The notes beneath the pieces were generated by a model that had not been told where the DNA came from, did not search any database, and saw nothing but the letters and a program-made list of their open reading frames with translations. A stretch of DNA of 64,000 nt from the NCBI RefSeq assembly GCF_040183065.1, contig NC_091119.1:189702043-189766042 (forward strand), given 5' to 3'. How positions within the stretch are numbered: the first letter of the stretch is position 1; each line of letters starts with the position of its first letter. Made by a program: the position numbers and the translations under genes. This stretch comes from Periplaneta americana (taxonomy: Eukaryota > Arthropoda > Insecta > Blattodea > Blattidae). This document shows, piece by piece, positions 48,413 to 57,987 of the stretch.

Positions 48413-49360
48413 CAAAGCTCGGAACTTGGGGACTTGTGTGTCGTGTGCATGAGTACGGTTACAGGTACAACGTACACAAAGCTCACGCTGCAAGCCCTCA
48501 AGGACAGTCGTATGTACTAAGAAAGTGGTCACATCTACGCACGAGGAAACTGTGTCATGTTGAAGCCAGTGACAATCAGAGAATTACAAATAAACGGTCT
48601 GTTAGAGGAATTAGAAAATACATGTTATTCGAATGGGTATTATAGAAGTTTGAAAATACATTTTTTAAATTTTAGGTACAAAATTTCGTGGAGAAATTCG
48701 GAGGAGATACATTATTCTCTACGAATGGAGAGTTTATATTTTGTAAGTTGTGCCACACACAAACTAAATGCTGGAAACGGCATTCATTGAAAGACATTGC
48801 AGTCCCTTAAATTGGTGGAAAATTTGTCCATAGCCATGGATCAAGTCGTAGAGGGATCTGCCCTAGTAGTGACACACAAATTGAAAACTATTTTCGAGAA
48901 AAATTTAGGATATACTTATCTTTCTCAGATAAGAGATCAGCTAGCAACTGCTGAAAATCGAACAAAACAGTGACAGTTAAAACATTTATTTTAAGTTTGC
49001 TCCCGTCATTTCATGTGACGTGGAAATAAGTTTTTCTCGTTTCAAATCATGTTTAACTCACTGACGAAGAAGTTATGAGTTCGAAAATCTTCGAATATAA
49101 GTAGTCATACACTGTAATATAATGTACAGAGCAGAACAGTAAATTTGATATATTGCTGATGTTTAATTTTATTATATAGCCTATGTGCTATAAAATTACA
49201 TGTTTCAACCTACCACAATACTTTCAATATGTTGCTTCAGCCAGAAACCACTTTTATAGCAGACCTGACAGTACCTCCGTACTGGAAGCGGGAGTTGTTG
49301 ACATTGAAGTCCGTCGCTTAGCCACGTGCAACGACACAAGTCCCCAAGTTCCGAGCTTTG
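48413..49360 (+). mobile_element. hAT deletion derivative (948 bp) with perfect 8-bp duplication
   Basis: Ends CAAAGCTCGGAACTTGGGGA and the inverted TCCCCAAGTTCCGAGCTTTG are flanked by GTTATAGA on both sides (48405-48412, 49361-49368), a classic hAT signature. Inside are remnants of the transposase: a K-F-V-E-K-F-G-G-D-T-L-F-S-T-N-G stretch with F-C-K-L-C near 48677-48755 (N-terminal zinc finger). Near 49000-49085 is S-C-D-V-E-I-S-F-S-R-F-K-S-C-L-T (C-terminal dimerisation region). The catalytic middle is deleted, and stops and frame changes are present. Confidence 0.9.
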
Positions 49361-49507
49361 GTTATAGATCACAGTACTGGTTAACCCATATGTAGGAAGT
49401 AGCCACTTCCTGAACTCTGCAGATAAAGTCCCATCAGAGCCAGAGCTCAGAGCCCTTAGAATCTACATCAGCATCGGAAACCCATACTACTTCCAGACTT
49501 CACCCTA

Positions 49508-49730
49508 ATCAATTTTTATTATTAACGATGATAGATGAAAGTGAGAGGGAAGTGGAGTGTGTTGGTGGAATAAAAGAGGGAAACGGGAGTACCCCAAGAA
49601 AAACCCTCTGCAATATCTGTTTTGTCCACAAATTCCACCCAGACCTGACTAGGGATCGAACCCGGGTCGCCTTTATGGAAGGCCAACGCCATAGAACTGT
49701 AGCCACAGACACGGCCTTCCTTTTGTAGCA
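49508..49730 (-). mobile_element. tRNA-derived SINE (second family)
   Basis: Minus strand: a GTGGCTACAGTTCTATGGCG head, B-box GGTTCGATCCC, then a body with TGTGGACAAAACAGATATTG and TTTTTCTTGGGGTACTCCCG, ending in an A-rich AATAATAAAAATT tail. It differs from the SINE at 42236-42548 in both head and body. Confidence 0.8.
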
Positions 49731-49734
49731 AGTG

Positions 49735-50431
49735 CTTCACTTGCACGTTGGTGGGGTTGGGGGTTGGGAGGGAGAATTCATATTGAGTATTTGATTTGAA
49801 GTTGAACACATTTTAGCTGGAACAACTATAGCTTGGAATCAAAGCGATTATGACCATAACTTTTCATGAAATATTCATAATTTATTTATTTGGTTTAAAT
49901 ATATGTCTCAGAATTGAATCTCACATGTTGTGACGTATTCCGGTATGTATTTGTGAATAAATTTACCTCTGATGTTTCTGACACTTACATCTCAAACCGT
50001 AGTATATGGTCTGGGTTTGAAATGGATTTGTTTTCAAATGAGTCTCTTGACTTTATTCTCCGTTCTATTTCCATCTCTGATTTAAATATTTGATGTGTGT
50101 AATACAGTGTTGGATTTCCACGTCATTCCCAACTTTAAATGACCACATCGATTTTATGGTAGAATCTTTTTTAAATATGTTAGTACAATATATTGCCACA
50201 TCTTAAACTTACAAGTACGCATTATTACACTAACAGAGTGACTTATTTGGATCAATGCTTCCTCTTATTGGCTTCTATGTACTATATTTATGTTCGCCAT
50301 TAATATGTAATTTTTAAAGGAAAGCAGTTGAACTTACATGGTTTATATTTATTTGAAAGAAATCGTGTGGTAAATGTTTCGTGTTAGGAGCCAGAAGCTT
50401 TTCTTCACACCGACTGATTGTAATACACTCA
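49735..50431. other. Unassigned spacer
   Basis: No supported gene. Confidence 0.45.
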
Positions 50432-50741
50432 TGCTGGGTTGCAAGAAACCTGTTCCATAAATTGCTATTCTCTCGTCAAGTAACGGATCTTTAAACTATT
50501 CCAGTCTTTAAAGTATAGGTCGTTGCAAATGTGATATTTAACGATCTGTTAGCTATTTCATCTTTAAACGGAAAAGATTCAAAACGACAGACCATCGTAG
50601 CCGGCGCAAATAATTCGCTTATTATACGTGCGTGTCGCTATGGTAATTTTGTGTTTTTGGATAGTCATTGTTTTCAAATTTTGCACGTGGAAGACAGGTA
50701 TCAAAAATACTGACGATGAAAGAGTAATGGAACGGAGAAAA

Positions 50742-50816
50742 ATTCTCTCCGGCGCCGGGACTTGAACCCGGGTTTTCAGCTCTATGTGCTGATGCTTTAT
50801 CCACTAAGCCACACCG
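50742..50816 (-). mobile_element. tRNA-like SINE head in left arm
   Basis: Inverted copy of the sequence at 51017-51087. Same A-box and B-box. See that entry. Confidence 0.75.
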
Positions 50817-51016
50817 GATACAACTCCGACGCCGGTTAGAATCGTCTCAGATTAAGCTCCAACTCTTGGGTTCCCTCTAGTGCACCTCAGCACATGTGTG
50901 GACTTCGGTCCTGCGTTCATAGACATCTATGACGTAGTGCAGAGGGCGGCCACTAGAGGGAACCCAAGAGTTGGAGCTTAATCTGAGACGATTCTAACCG
51001 GCGTCGGAGTTGTATC

Positions 51017-51087
51017 CGGTGTGGCTTAGTGGATAAAGCATCAGCACATAGAGCTGAAAACCCGGGTTCAAGTCCCGGCGCCGGAGA
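51017..51087 (+). mobile_element. tRNA-like cloverleaf in right arm (SINE head, not a tRNA gene)
   Basis: A 71-nt cloverleaf can be drawn: acceptor TCCGGTG/CGCCGGA (one G-U), D-arm GCTT/AAGC, anticodon stem TCAGC/GCTGA with loop ACATAGA, and T-arm CCGGG-TTCAAGT-CCCGG. The pol III boxes TGGCTTAGTGG and GGTTCAAGTCC are intact. The base before the putative anticodon is C, where true tRNAs have U33, and the variable loop is only 4 nt. With two copies in a mobile palindrome, it is best read as a tRNA-derived SINE head. Confidence 0.7.
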
Positions 51088-51630
51088 GAATTTTTCTCCG
51101 TTCCATTACTCTTTCATCGTCAGTATTTTTGATACCTGTCTTCCACGTGCAAAATTTGAAAACAATGACTATCCAAAAACACAAAATTACCATAGCGACA
51201 CGCACGTATAATAAGCGAATTATTTGCGCCGGCTACGATGGTCTGTCGTTTTGACATGGCGGCTAACGATTCGTTAACAGTTTACAGCTTCGATTTTCGA
51301 CCTATAGTTTACAGAATGCTTTAACGAACCAATAGCTTTAAAGGTCGTTCTTGCAACGCTGCTAAATGAACAGTTATAGGACCAATAGCGTTTAACGAAC
51401 CTATAAATGCTTTCTTGCAACCCAGCAAAGCTAGAAATGATGTAGGACTAATCCTTATAATGCCACTATAATCGGGGCATTTTCTCTGTTTTGGCATAAA
51501 TGTATGAATGAACTATCTAATGAATACATGAGTTAATAAATGAGCGAATTAATAATAATTGACTGAAAACATGAATGACTGAATTGATAAGTGAAAATGA
51601 ATAAATAAGTAAATGAATGAATGAATAAAT

Positions 51631-52332
51631 ATCTCGTGACCAGAATATTGTACGAAATGGAAATATAAAAATTGGAGATTTATCCTTCGAAGGGGTGGAA
51701 AAATTCAAATATCTTGGAGCAACAGTAACAAATATAAATGACACTCGGGAGGAAATTAAACGCAGAATAAATATGGGAAATGCGTGTTATTATTCGGTTG
51801 AGAAGCTTTTATCATTTAGTCTGCTGTCAAAATATCTGAAAGTTAGAATTTATAAAACAGTTATATTACCGGTTGTTCTGTATGGTTGTGAAACTTGGAC
51901 TCTCACTCTGAGAGAGGAACATAGGTTAAGGGTGTTTGAGAATAAGGTGCTTAGGAAAACATTTGGGGCTAAGCGGGATGAAGTTATAGGAGAATGGAGA
52001 AAGTTACACAAAGCAGAACTGCACGCATTGTATTCTTCACCTGGCATAATTAGGAACATTAAATCCAGACGTTTGAGATGTGCAGGGCATGTAGCACGTA
52101 TGGGCGAATCCAGAAATGCATATAGAGTGTTAGTTGGGAGACCGGAGGGAAAAAGACCTTTGGGGAGGCCGAGACGTAGATGGGAGGATAATATTAAAAT
52201 GTATTTGAGGGAGGTGGGATATGATGATAGAGACTGGATTAATCTTGCACAGGATAGGAACCGATGGCGGGCTTATGTGAGGGCGGCAATGAACCTTCGG
52301 GTTCCTTAAAAGCCATTTGTAAGTAAGTAACT
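51631..52332 (+). mobile_element. LINE family A, copy 5, youngest-looking (14-bp duplication)
   Basis: A 204-codon frame (51695-52309) is open to the natural end: F-K-Y-L-G-A-T-V-T-N after the polymerase, V-V-L-Y-G-C-E-T-W-T-L, R-A-Y-V-R-A-A-M-N-L-R-V-P. A (GTAA)n tail follows. ATGAATGAATAAAT stands on both sides (51617-51630, 52333-52346), a 14-bp target duplication. 5'-truncated just after the YADD region. The intact frame and exact duplication make it recent. Confidence 0.93.
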
Positions 52333-52418
52333 ATGAATGAATAAATAAATAGGCCTTCATAATTTTTATTTAAATCGTCACTGTGGCAAATTTTCTTTAC
52401 GTACTTCAATGTTATCTG

Positions 52419-53338
52419 CAGGCTTCGAGACTTCGGACCCGATAGAATAGTTCAGTGGGAAATCCGCATAACGGCGTACTGAGTATAGTGGTAAAGCGTA
52501 CAGTGGGTGGGGGTGCTGTAGAATGAATGCCAACAAATAAGCAAAGGAAAACGCTCCGGATTTGAAGGTTCTGACGAATAATAATTTGGTTTTCATACAA
52601 ACCTATTTTCAAACAGTGTCTGAAACTATTACACGGTTAGAAAAGTCAGAGCAAGAGATGCAGAATCCCTCAAATTAGTTGAGGAAATGACACAGAGAAT
52701 TAATGAGATGTCAAGTACACCGGTTACTGACCGTGTAAAATAGAAGTGGAAATCAATTTTATGTAAAAATAACGGATATGGATCACTGTGTAATATAAAC
52801 AGCAAATTAGTGGACAAAGAGTCACCCGAGAATGAAGGACTGTCTCTTAGAGACTGCAATGATGTTAGGTTTTTTCGTTTTGCTTCTATCACGTCATGCG
52901 ACGTAGAGCGCAGCTTTCCACAATACAAACTGTGTTTGGCAGATCACCGAAAAATATTTACGTTTGAGACACTGAGAATGTATCTTGTAGTACATTGCAA
53001 TTCGGTACTGTAACTGCACTTACTAAAGACGACCAATAGGATAAATGAAAAAATTAAAATTGCTACATGTTTATTTCCACCATTAACACTGTGTATAGTT
53101 AAACACAAATTCTTATAAAAGACAGGAGAATAAATGCTTTTCACATTCTTTTGACATTATCATTGTGTAATGTATATTTACTTTCAGAATGTACATATCT
53201 GTTTCCCCATATTACCGTATTATACTCTAAATAGCAACATTGTTACCTCAACACATCTCTATCTACCTGCAACGAGTCAACAATCTATAGTGCATGCACA
53301 GTAAACTTATTGTATCGGGTCCAAAGTCTCGAAGCCTG
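52419..53338 (+). mobile_element. hAT deletion derivative (920 bp) with perfect 8-bp duplication
   Basis: Ends CAGGCTTCGAGACTT and AAGTCTCGAAGCCTG are inverted. GTTATCTG flanks both (52411-52418, 53339-53346). It retains the transposase C-terminal part (52641-53013) but no N-terminal or catalytic region. The TIR sequence differs from that of 48413-49360, so the two come from different hAT families. Confidence 0.92.
52641..53013 (+). pseudogene. hAT transposase C-terminal dimerisation domain remnant
   Basis: The frame reads A-E-S-L-K-L-V-E-E-M-T, then (after an in-frame stop) S-I-L-C-K-N-N-G-Y-G-S-L, then P-E-N-E-G-L, then F-F-R-F-A-S-I-T-S-C-D-V-E-R-S-F and L-R-M-Y-L-V-V-H-C-N, ending at 53013. 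The I-T-S-x-D-V-E-R-x-F-S block and final Y-(L/I)-x-(V/I)-x-x-N are diagnostic of the hAT C-terminal (dimerisation) domain, here of the CGGBP1-like group. The upstream two thirds are deleted. Confidence 0.85.
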
Positions 53339-53853
53339 GTTATCTGCTACTGTGTTTACTCTTGTTCCATTAACACATTGTCTTTGAATAGTCTGTGTAG
53401 ATGAAAGGAAAGGATTGCAGTTACATGTATGTATGTACGTAATTTTGTGAGCGTTGCTCCAGGCACTCTAAATTTGCTAGGGGAGCTAATCAAAACGATT
53501 ATTTGACAACACTATGATTCATTCTAATAAAAAGAGCTTTTGTTAGAGCCCGGTGCTATAGAAAACACACAGACACATTGAACAGCACTGAAATGACTCA
53601 ATTAAAGTTACAAAATATGAAGAAAGTTGCTACACAAACACCCCACTCCCATCTAATCACAGAGTCCAGTGAGTTAATTTCATATTGTTTGTGTTTTTGT
53701 CCGTTGCAGTTCGGTGGCGCGCGTGTTGTTGAAGAGGGGACCGGCGCGAGAGACGTCGCCGGGACGCGCGACGCTCCACTACCCGGAGTGACTCTGCCGT
53801 GGACGCTTCACATCAGTGTGTGATAGTTCTGGGGGGAACTATAACTCGCAATT

Positions 53854-53892
53854 ATGCCGTGTGACGTTAGTGTGTGCTTAATCCTCGACTGA
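53854..53892 (+). CDS. Upstream open reading frame (12 codons)
   Basis: ATG at 53854 opens M-P-C-D-V-S-V-C-L-I-L-D and stops with TGA at 53890-53892, three bases before the main ATG at 53896. If the exon is transcribed as inferred, the frame could limit initiation at the main start. No conservation data. Confidence 0.4.
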   Translation: MPCDVSVCLILD

Positions 53893-53895
53893 GGG

Positions 53896-54043
53896 ATGCC
53901 TTTCTTCGGTGCGGGTGGTGGTGGAGGCCCTAGTGCCATGTTGGTCATCCTAGTACTGTGGTTAGCTGCTTCCGGAGCCGTGGTCACGTCTTCGAATGTG
54001 GCGTGGCAGGAGAACGTGCGTCCCAAGATGTACGTCCAATTAG
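53896..54043 (+). CDS. Sema1a: Semaphorin-1a-like protein, first coding exon (signal peptide and start of sema domain)
   Basis: 49 codons plus one base. Residues 1-14 are a G-rich leader (M-P-F-F-G-A-G-G-G-G-G-P-S-A). Residues 15-31 form a hydrophobic signal-peptide core (M-L-V-I-L-V-L-W-L-A-A-S-G-A-V-V), with likely cleavage shortly after. Residues 36-49 read V-A-W-Q-E-N-V-R-P-K-M-Y-V-Q-L before the G of the next codon. The A-W-x-(N/D)-V-x-P-K-M-Y-V-Q-(F/L)-G pattern is how I recall grasshopper semaphorin-1a (fasciclin IV) beginning after its signal peptide. Semaphorin-1a is a transmembrane axon-guidance protein that binds plexin A. The rest of the sema domain must lie in downstream exons beyond the window. 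The donor GTGAGT at 54044 is consensus. Identification rests on a short motif, so another secreted protein is possible. Confidence 0.65.
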
Positions 54044-54049
54044 GTGAGT
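54044..54049 (+). promoter_or_regulatory. Consensus 5' splice site
   Basis: G|GTGAGT directly after the last codon. Copies of this junction in the downstream array read G|GTGCGC or AAGTGAAC, so the live site has kept the consensus while the duplicates have not. Confidence 0.75.
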
Positions 54050-57000
54050 ACACTTCCTTGTTTACATTCTACAACAGAGACAGCGTTCGCACATAGGCGT
54101 TGTGGGCCTTGAAATGTTGAAGTGTCAGATATTTCCTAACTCTTAGTGCAGTCTTTCTTCTCTTATTATCACTTGAATAATTATTTTAGTTTATTATCGA
54201 CAAAGTAAAAGAACGCAATGTTTGTAATTATTTAGTAAAAATCGGCAATATTTTGTACCACATTGAACACCGCAATAATAAAAAAAAAAATTTGGTAGAA
54301 GAACGTGTGCAGATACCAAGATATACGTTAAATTAGGTGCGCATATGCAATTTATCCTTTATTTCATCAGCGTAATAATTGTACTACGTTCACAAAAGTT
54401 CAGGAAAAATGTTTTATTTAGTAAAAATTAACAACATTTCATATCACGTCGAAAATCATACAGATTTTAAGTAATGCAAATTTATGATTGTTCACGTCCT
54501 TATTTACGAATGTCAGTGTTCGCACTTAGGCGTTGTGGACGTTGAAGTGTTGAAGTGTCAGATGTTTACTAACGCGTTAGTGCAGTGAAATTGGTTCATT
54601 GATGTAGACATGCTTCATCTTTCTTCTCTTATTATCAGTTGAATAATTATTTTAGTTTATTATCGACAAAGTAAAAGAACGTAATATTTGTTATTATTTA
54701 GTAAAAATCGACAATATATTGTACCACATTGAACACCGCAACAAAAAATTAAATTTGACAAGAGAACATGTGTAGATACCAAGATATACTTCAAATTAGG
54801 TGCGCATACGTGTTTTATTTAGTAAAAATTAACAAAATTTCATATCACTTCGAAAACCATACAGATTTTAAGTAATGCAATTTTATTATTGTTCACTTCC
54901 TTATTTACATTCTAGAACAGAGCCAGCGTTGGCAAATTGACGTTGTGGACCTTGAAGTGATGGAATGTCAGATCTTTCCTAACGCTTAGTGCAGTCTTTC
55001 TTCTCTTATTATCACTTGAATAATTATTTTATTTTGTTATCGACAAATTAAAAGAACGTAATATTTGTAATTATTTAGTAAAAATCGACAATATTTTGTA
55101 CTACATTGAACACCGCAATAATAATAATAAAAAAAATTTGCAGTAGAACGTGTGTAGATACCAAGATATACGTCAAATTAGGTGCGCATACGTAATTTCT
55201 TCTTTATAATTTTTCATCAGCGTAATAATTGTACTACGTTGAGAAGAGTTCAGGAAAATATATCTTATTTAGTAAAAATTAAGAAAATTTCATACCATGT
55301 CGAAAACCATACCGGTACAGATTTTAAGTAGTGCAATTTTATTATTGTTCACTTCCGTATTTACATTCTAGAACAGAGTCAGCGTTCGTACATAGGCGTT
55401 GTGGACTTGAAGTGTTGAAGTGTCAGATGTTTACTAACGCGTTAGTGCAGTCAAATTGGTCCATTGATATAAACATGCTTCGTCTTTCTTCTCTTATTAT
55501 CACTTGAATAATTATTTTCTTTTTCGACAGAGTAAAAGAACTCAATGTTTGTAATTATTTAGTAAAAATCGGCAATATTTTGTACCACATTGAACACCGC
55601 AATAAACAAAAATTGGCAGGAGAACGTGTGTAGATACCAAGATATACGTCAAATTAGGTGCGCACATACGTATTTTCTTTATAATTTTTCATCAGCGTAA
55701 TAATTATGCTACGTTGAGAAAAGTTTAAGAAAAATGTTGTATTTAATAAAAATTAACAAAATTTCATATGACGTCGAAATCCATACAGATTTTAAGTAAT
55801 GCAATTTTATGATTGTTCACTTCCTTATTTACATTCTAGAAGAGAGTCAGCGTTCGCACATAGGCGTTGTGGACCTTGAAGTGATGAAGTGTCAGATGCT
55901 TGCTAACGCGTTAGTGCAGTCAAATTTGTCCATTGATGTAGACATGCTTCATCTTTCTTTTCTTATTATCACTTGAATAATTATTTTAGTTACGAAGTAA
56001 AAGAACACAATGTTTGTAATTATGTAGTAAAAATCGGCAATATTTTGTACTATATTGAATACCGCAACAAAAAATTAAATTTCACACGAGAACTTGTGTA
56101 GATACCAAGATATACGTCAAATTACATGCGCATACATAATTTCTTGTTCATAATTTTTCATCAGCGTAATAATTGTACTACATTGAGAAAAGTTCAGGAA
56201 AAATGTTTTATTTAGTAAAAATTAACAACATTTCATATCACGTCGAAAATCATACCGGTACAGATTTTAAGTAATGCACTTTTATTATTGTTCACTTCCT
56301 TGTTTACGAATGTCAGTGTTCGCACTTAGGCGTTGTGGACGTTGAAGTGATGAAGTGTCAAATGTTTCCTAACTCGTTAGTGCAGTCAAATTGGTCCTTT
56401 GATAAAAACATGCTTCGTCTTTCTTCTCTTATTATCATTTGAATAATTATTTTCGTTATCGACAAAGTAAAAGAACTTAATGTTTGTAATTATTTAGTAA
56501 AAATGGACAATATTTTGTACCACATTGAACACCGGAACAAAAAAAATTAAATTTAGCAGGAGAACGTGTGTAGATACCAAGATATACGTCAAATTAGGTG
56601 CGCATACGTCATTTCTCCTTTATAGTTTTTCATCAGCGTAATAATTGTGCTATGTTGAGGAAAGTTCAGGAAAAATGTTTTATTTAATAAAAATTAACAA
56701 AATTTCATATCATGTCGAAAACCATACCGGCACAAATTTTAAGTAATGCAATTTTATTTGTTCACTTCCTTATTTACATTCTAGAACATAGTCAACGTTC
56801 GCATTTAGGCGTTGTGGACCTTGAAGTGTTGAAGTGTCAGATGTTTCCTAACTCGTTAGTGCATTCTTTCTTCTCTTATTATCACTTGAATAATTATTTT
56901 AGTTCATTATCGACAAAGTAAAAGAACGCAAAGTTTGTAATTATTTAGTAAAAATCGGCAATATTTTGTACCACATTAAACACCGCTATAATAAAAAAAA

Positions 57001-57510
57001 ATTGGCAGAAGAACGTGTGTAGATACCAAGATACCGTTAAATTTGGTGCGCATATGTAATTTCTCCTTTATAATTTTTTATCAGCGTAATAATTGTACTA
57101 CGTTCAGAAAAGTTCAGGAAAAATGTTTGCGTTGTGGACCTTGAAGTGATGGAATGTCAGATGTTTTCTAACGCGTTAGTGCATTGATGTAGACATGCTT
57201 CATCTTTCTTCTCTTACTATCATTTGAATAATTATTTTCGTTATCGACAAAGTAAAAGAACTTAATGTTCGTAATTGTTTAGTAAAATTCGGCAGTATTT
57301 TGTACCACATTGAACACCGCAACAAAAAAAAAAAAATTAAATTTGATAGGAGAACATGTGTAGATACCAAGATATACGTCAAATTAGGTGCGCATACGTG
57401 TTTTATTTAGTAAAAATTAACAAAATTGCTTATCACGTCGAAAACCATACAGATTTTAAGTAATGCAATATTATGATTGTTCACTTCCCTATTTACATTC
57501 TTGAACAGAG

Positions 57511-57987
57511 CTTCCCTGAGCCCTGCCAAGACTCTGGAATTCGCTACCTGCTAGCATCAGGGACTGTCGAAATAAAATTGAATTCAAACGAAAACTTACT
57601 AGGCACTTGGTCAGTAATTGATTACTTGTAAATAGTGTCTTTAATCTATCACAAAATATTTCAATATCCAGTAATTTCATCACTATACAATTTTGTTATT
57701 CTAGATTTAATTTGTAATTCAGTAAATATAAAATATTCTTTGTTTCTCTATGATAAATTATCTAGCTTTAATTATTCAGGTAATCTTTTCGTACTTTGAT
57801 TTTATTGTAATTGTAAATTTAATACTAACTGTAATATTATTTGTAATTGTAATTGTAAATTTAATACTAATTGTAATTTTATTGTTGATATTGTAGTTGG
57901 AATCTCCTGGTAGAGGGGCAGAGAAGGCCTGACGGCCTTATCTCTACCAGGTTAAATAAATAAATACTACTAATACTACTACTACTT
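57511..57987 (+). mobile_element. CR1/Jockey-type LINE 3' end inside the array
   Basis: The frame contains L-P-R-L-W-N-S-L-P-A-S-I-R-D, then F-K-R-K-L-T-R-H-L, the usual LINE C-terminus, then an AT-rich 3' region. The hairpin AGAAGGCCTGACGGCCTTAT with CTCTACCAG and an (AAAT)n/(TAC)n end follow. Array sequence resumes at TTCCGTTCGCACATAGG, so it inserted after the array had formed. Confidence 0.85.

Larger units (their letters stand above)
50432..51427. mobile_element. Foldback element (996 bp) with 302-bp identical arms
   Basis: Terminal repeats TGCTGGGTTGCAAGAAA and the inverted TTTCTTGCAACCCAGCA bound a structure centred at 50916/50917. Arms 50581-50882 and 50951-51252 are inverted copies with no mismatch that I could find, around a 68-bp spacer. 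Outside the arms the two sides are related but diverged. No target duplication was recognised. Each arm contains a tRNA-like sequence. No transposase. Confidence 0.85.
53710..54043 (+). other. Host exon: 5' UTR plus first coding segment (semaphorin-1a-like)
   Basis: A stretch ending TTTTTGTCCGTTGCAG (AG at 53708-53709) looks like a splice acceptor, after which the sequence abruptly becomes GC- and CpG-rich (53710-53800). The exon would end at 54043, directly before GTGAGT. An alternative is that transcription starts inside this GC-rich block and there is no upstream exon. The 186-nt leader contains one short upstream frame. Confidence 0.65.

Noticed and set aside
50742-51087. A pair of tRNA genes
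   Set aside because: U33 is replaced by C, the variable loop is short, and both copies lie in a mobile palindrome with SINE-like context.
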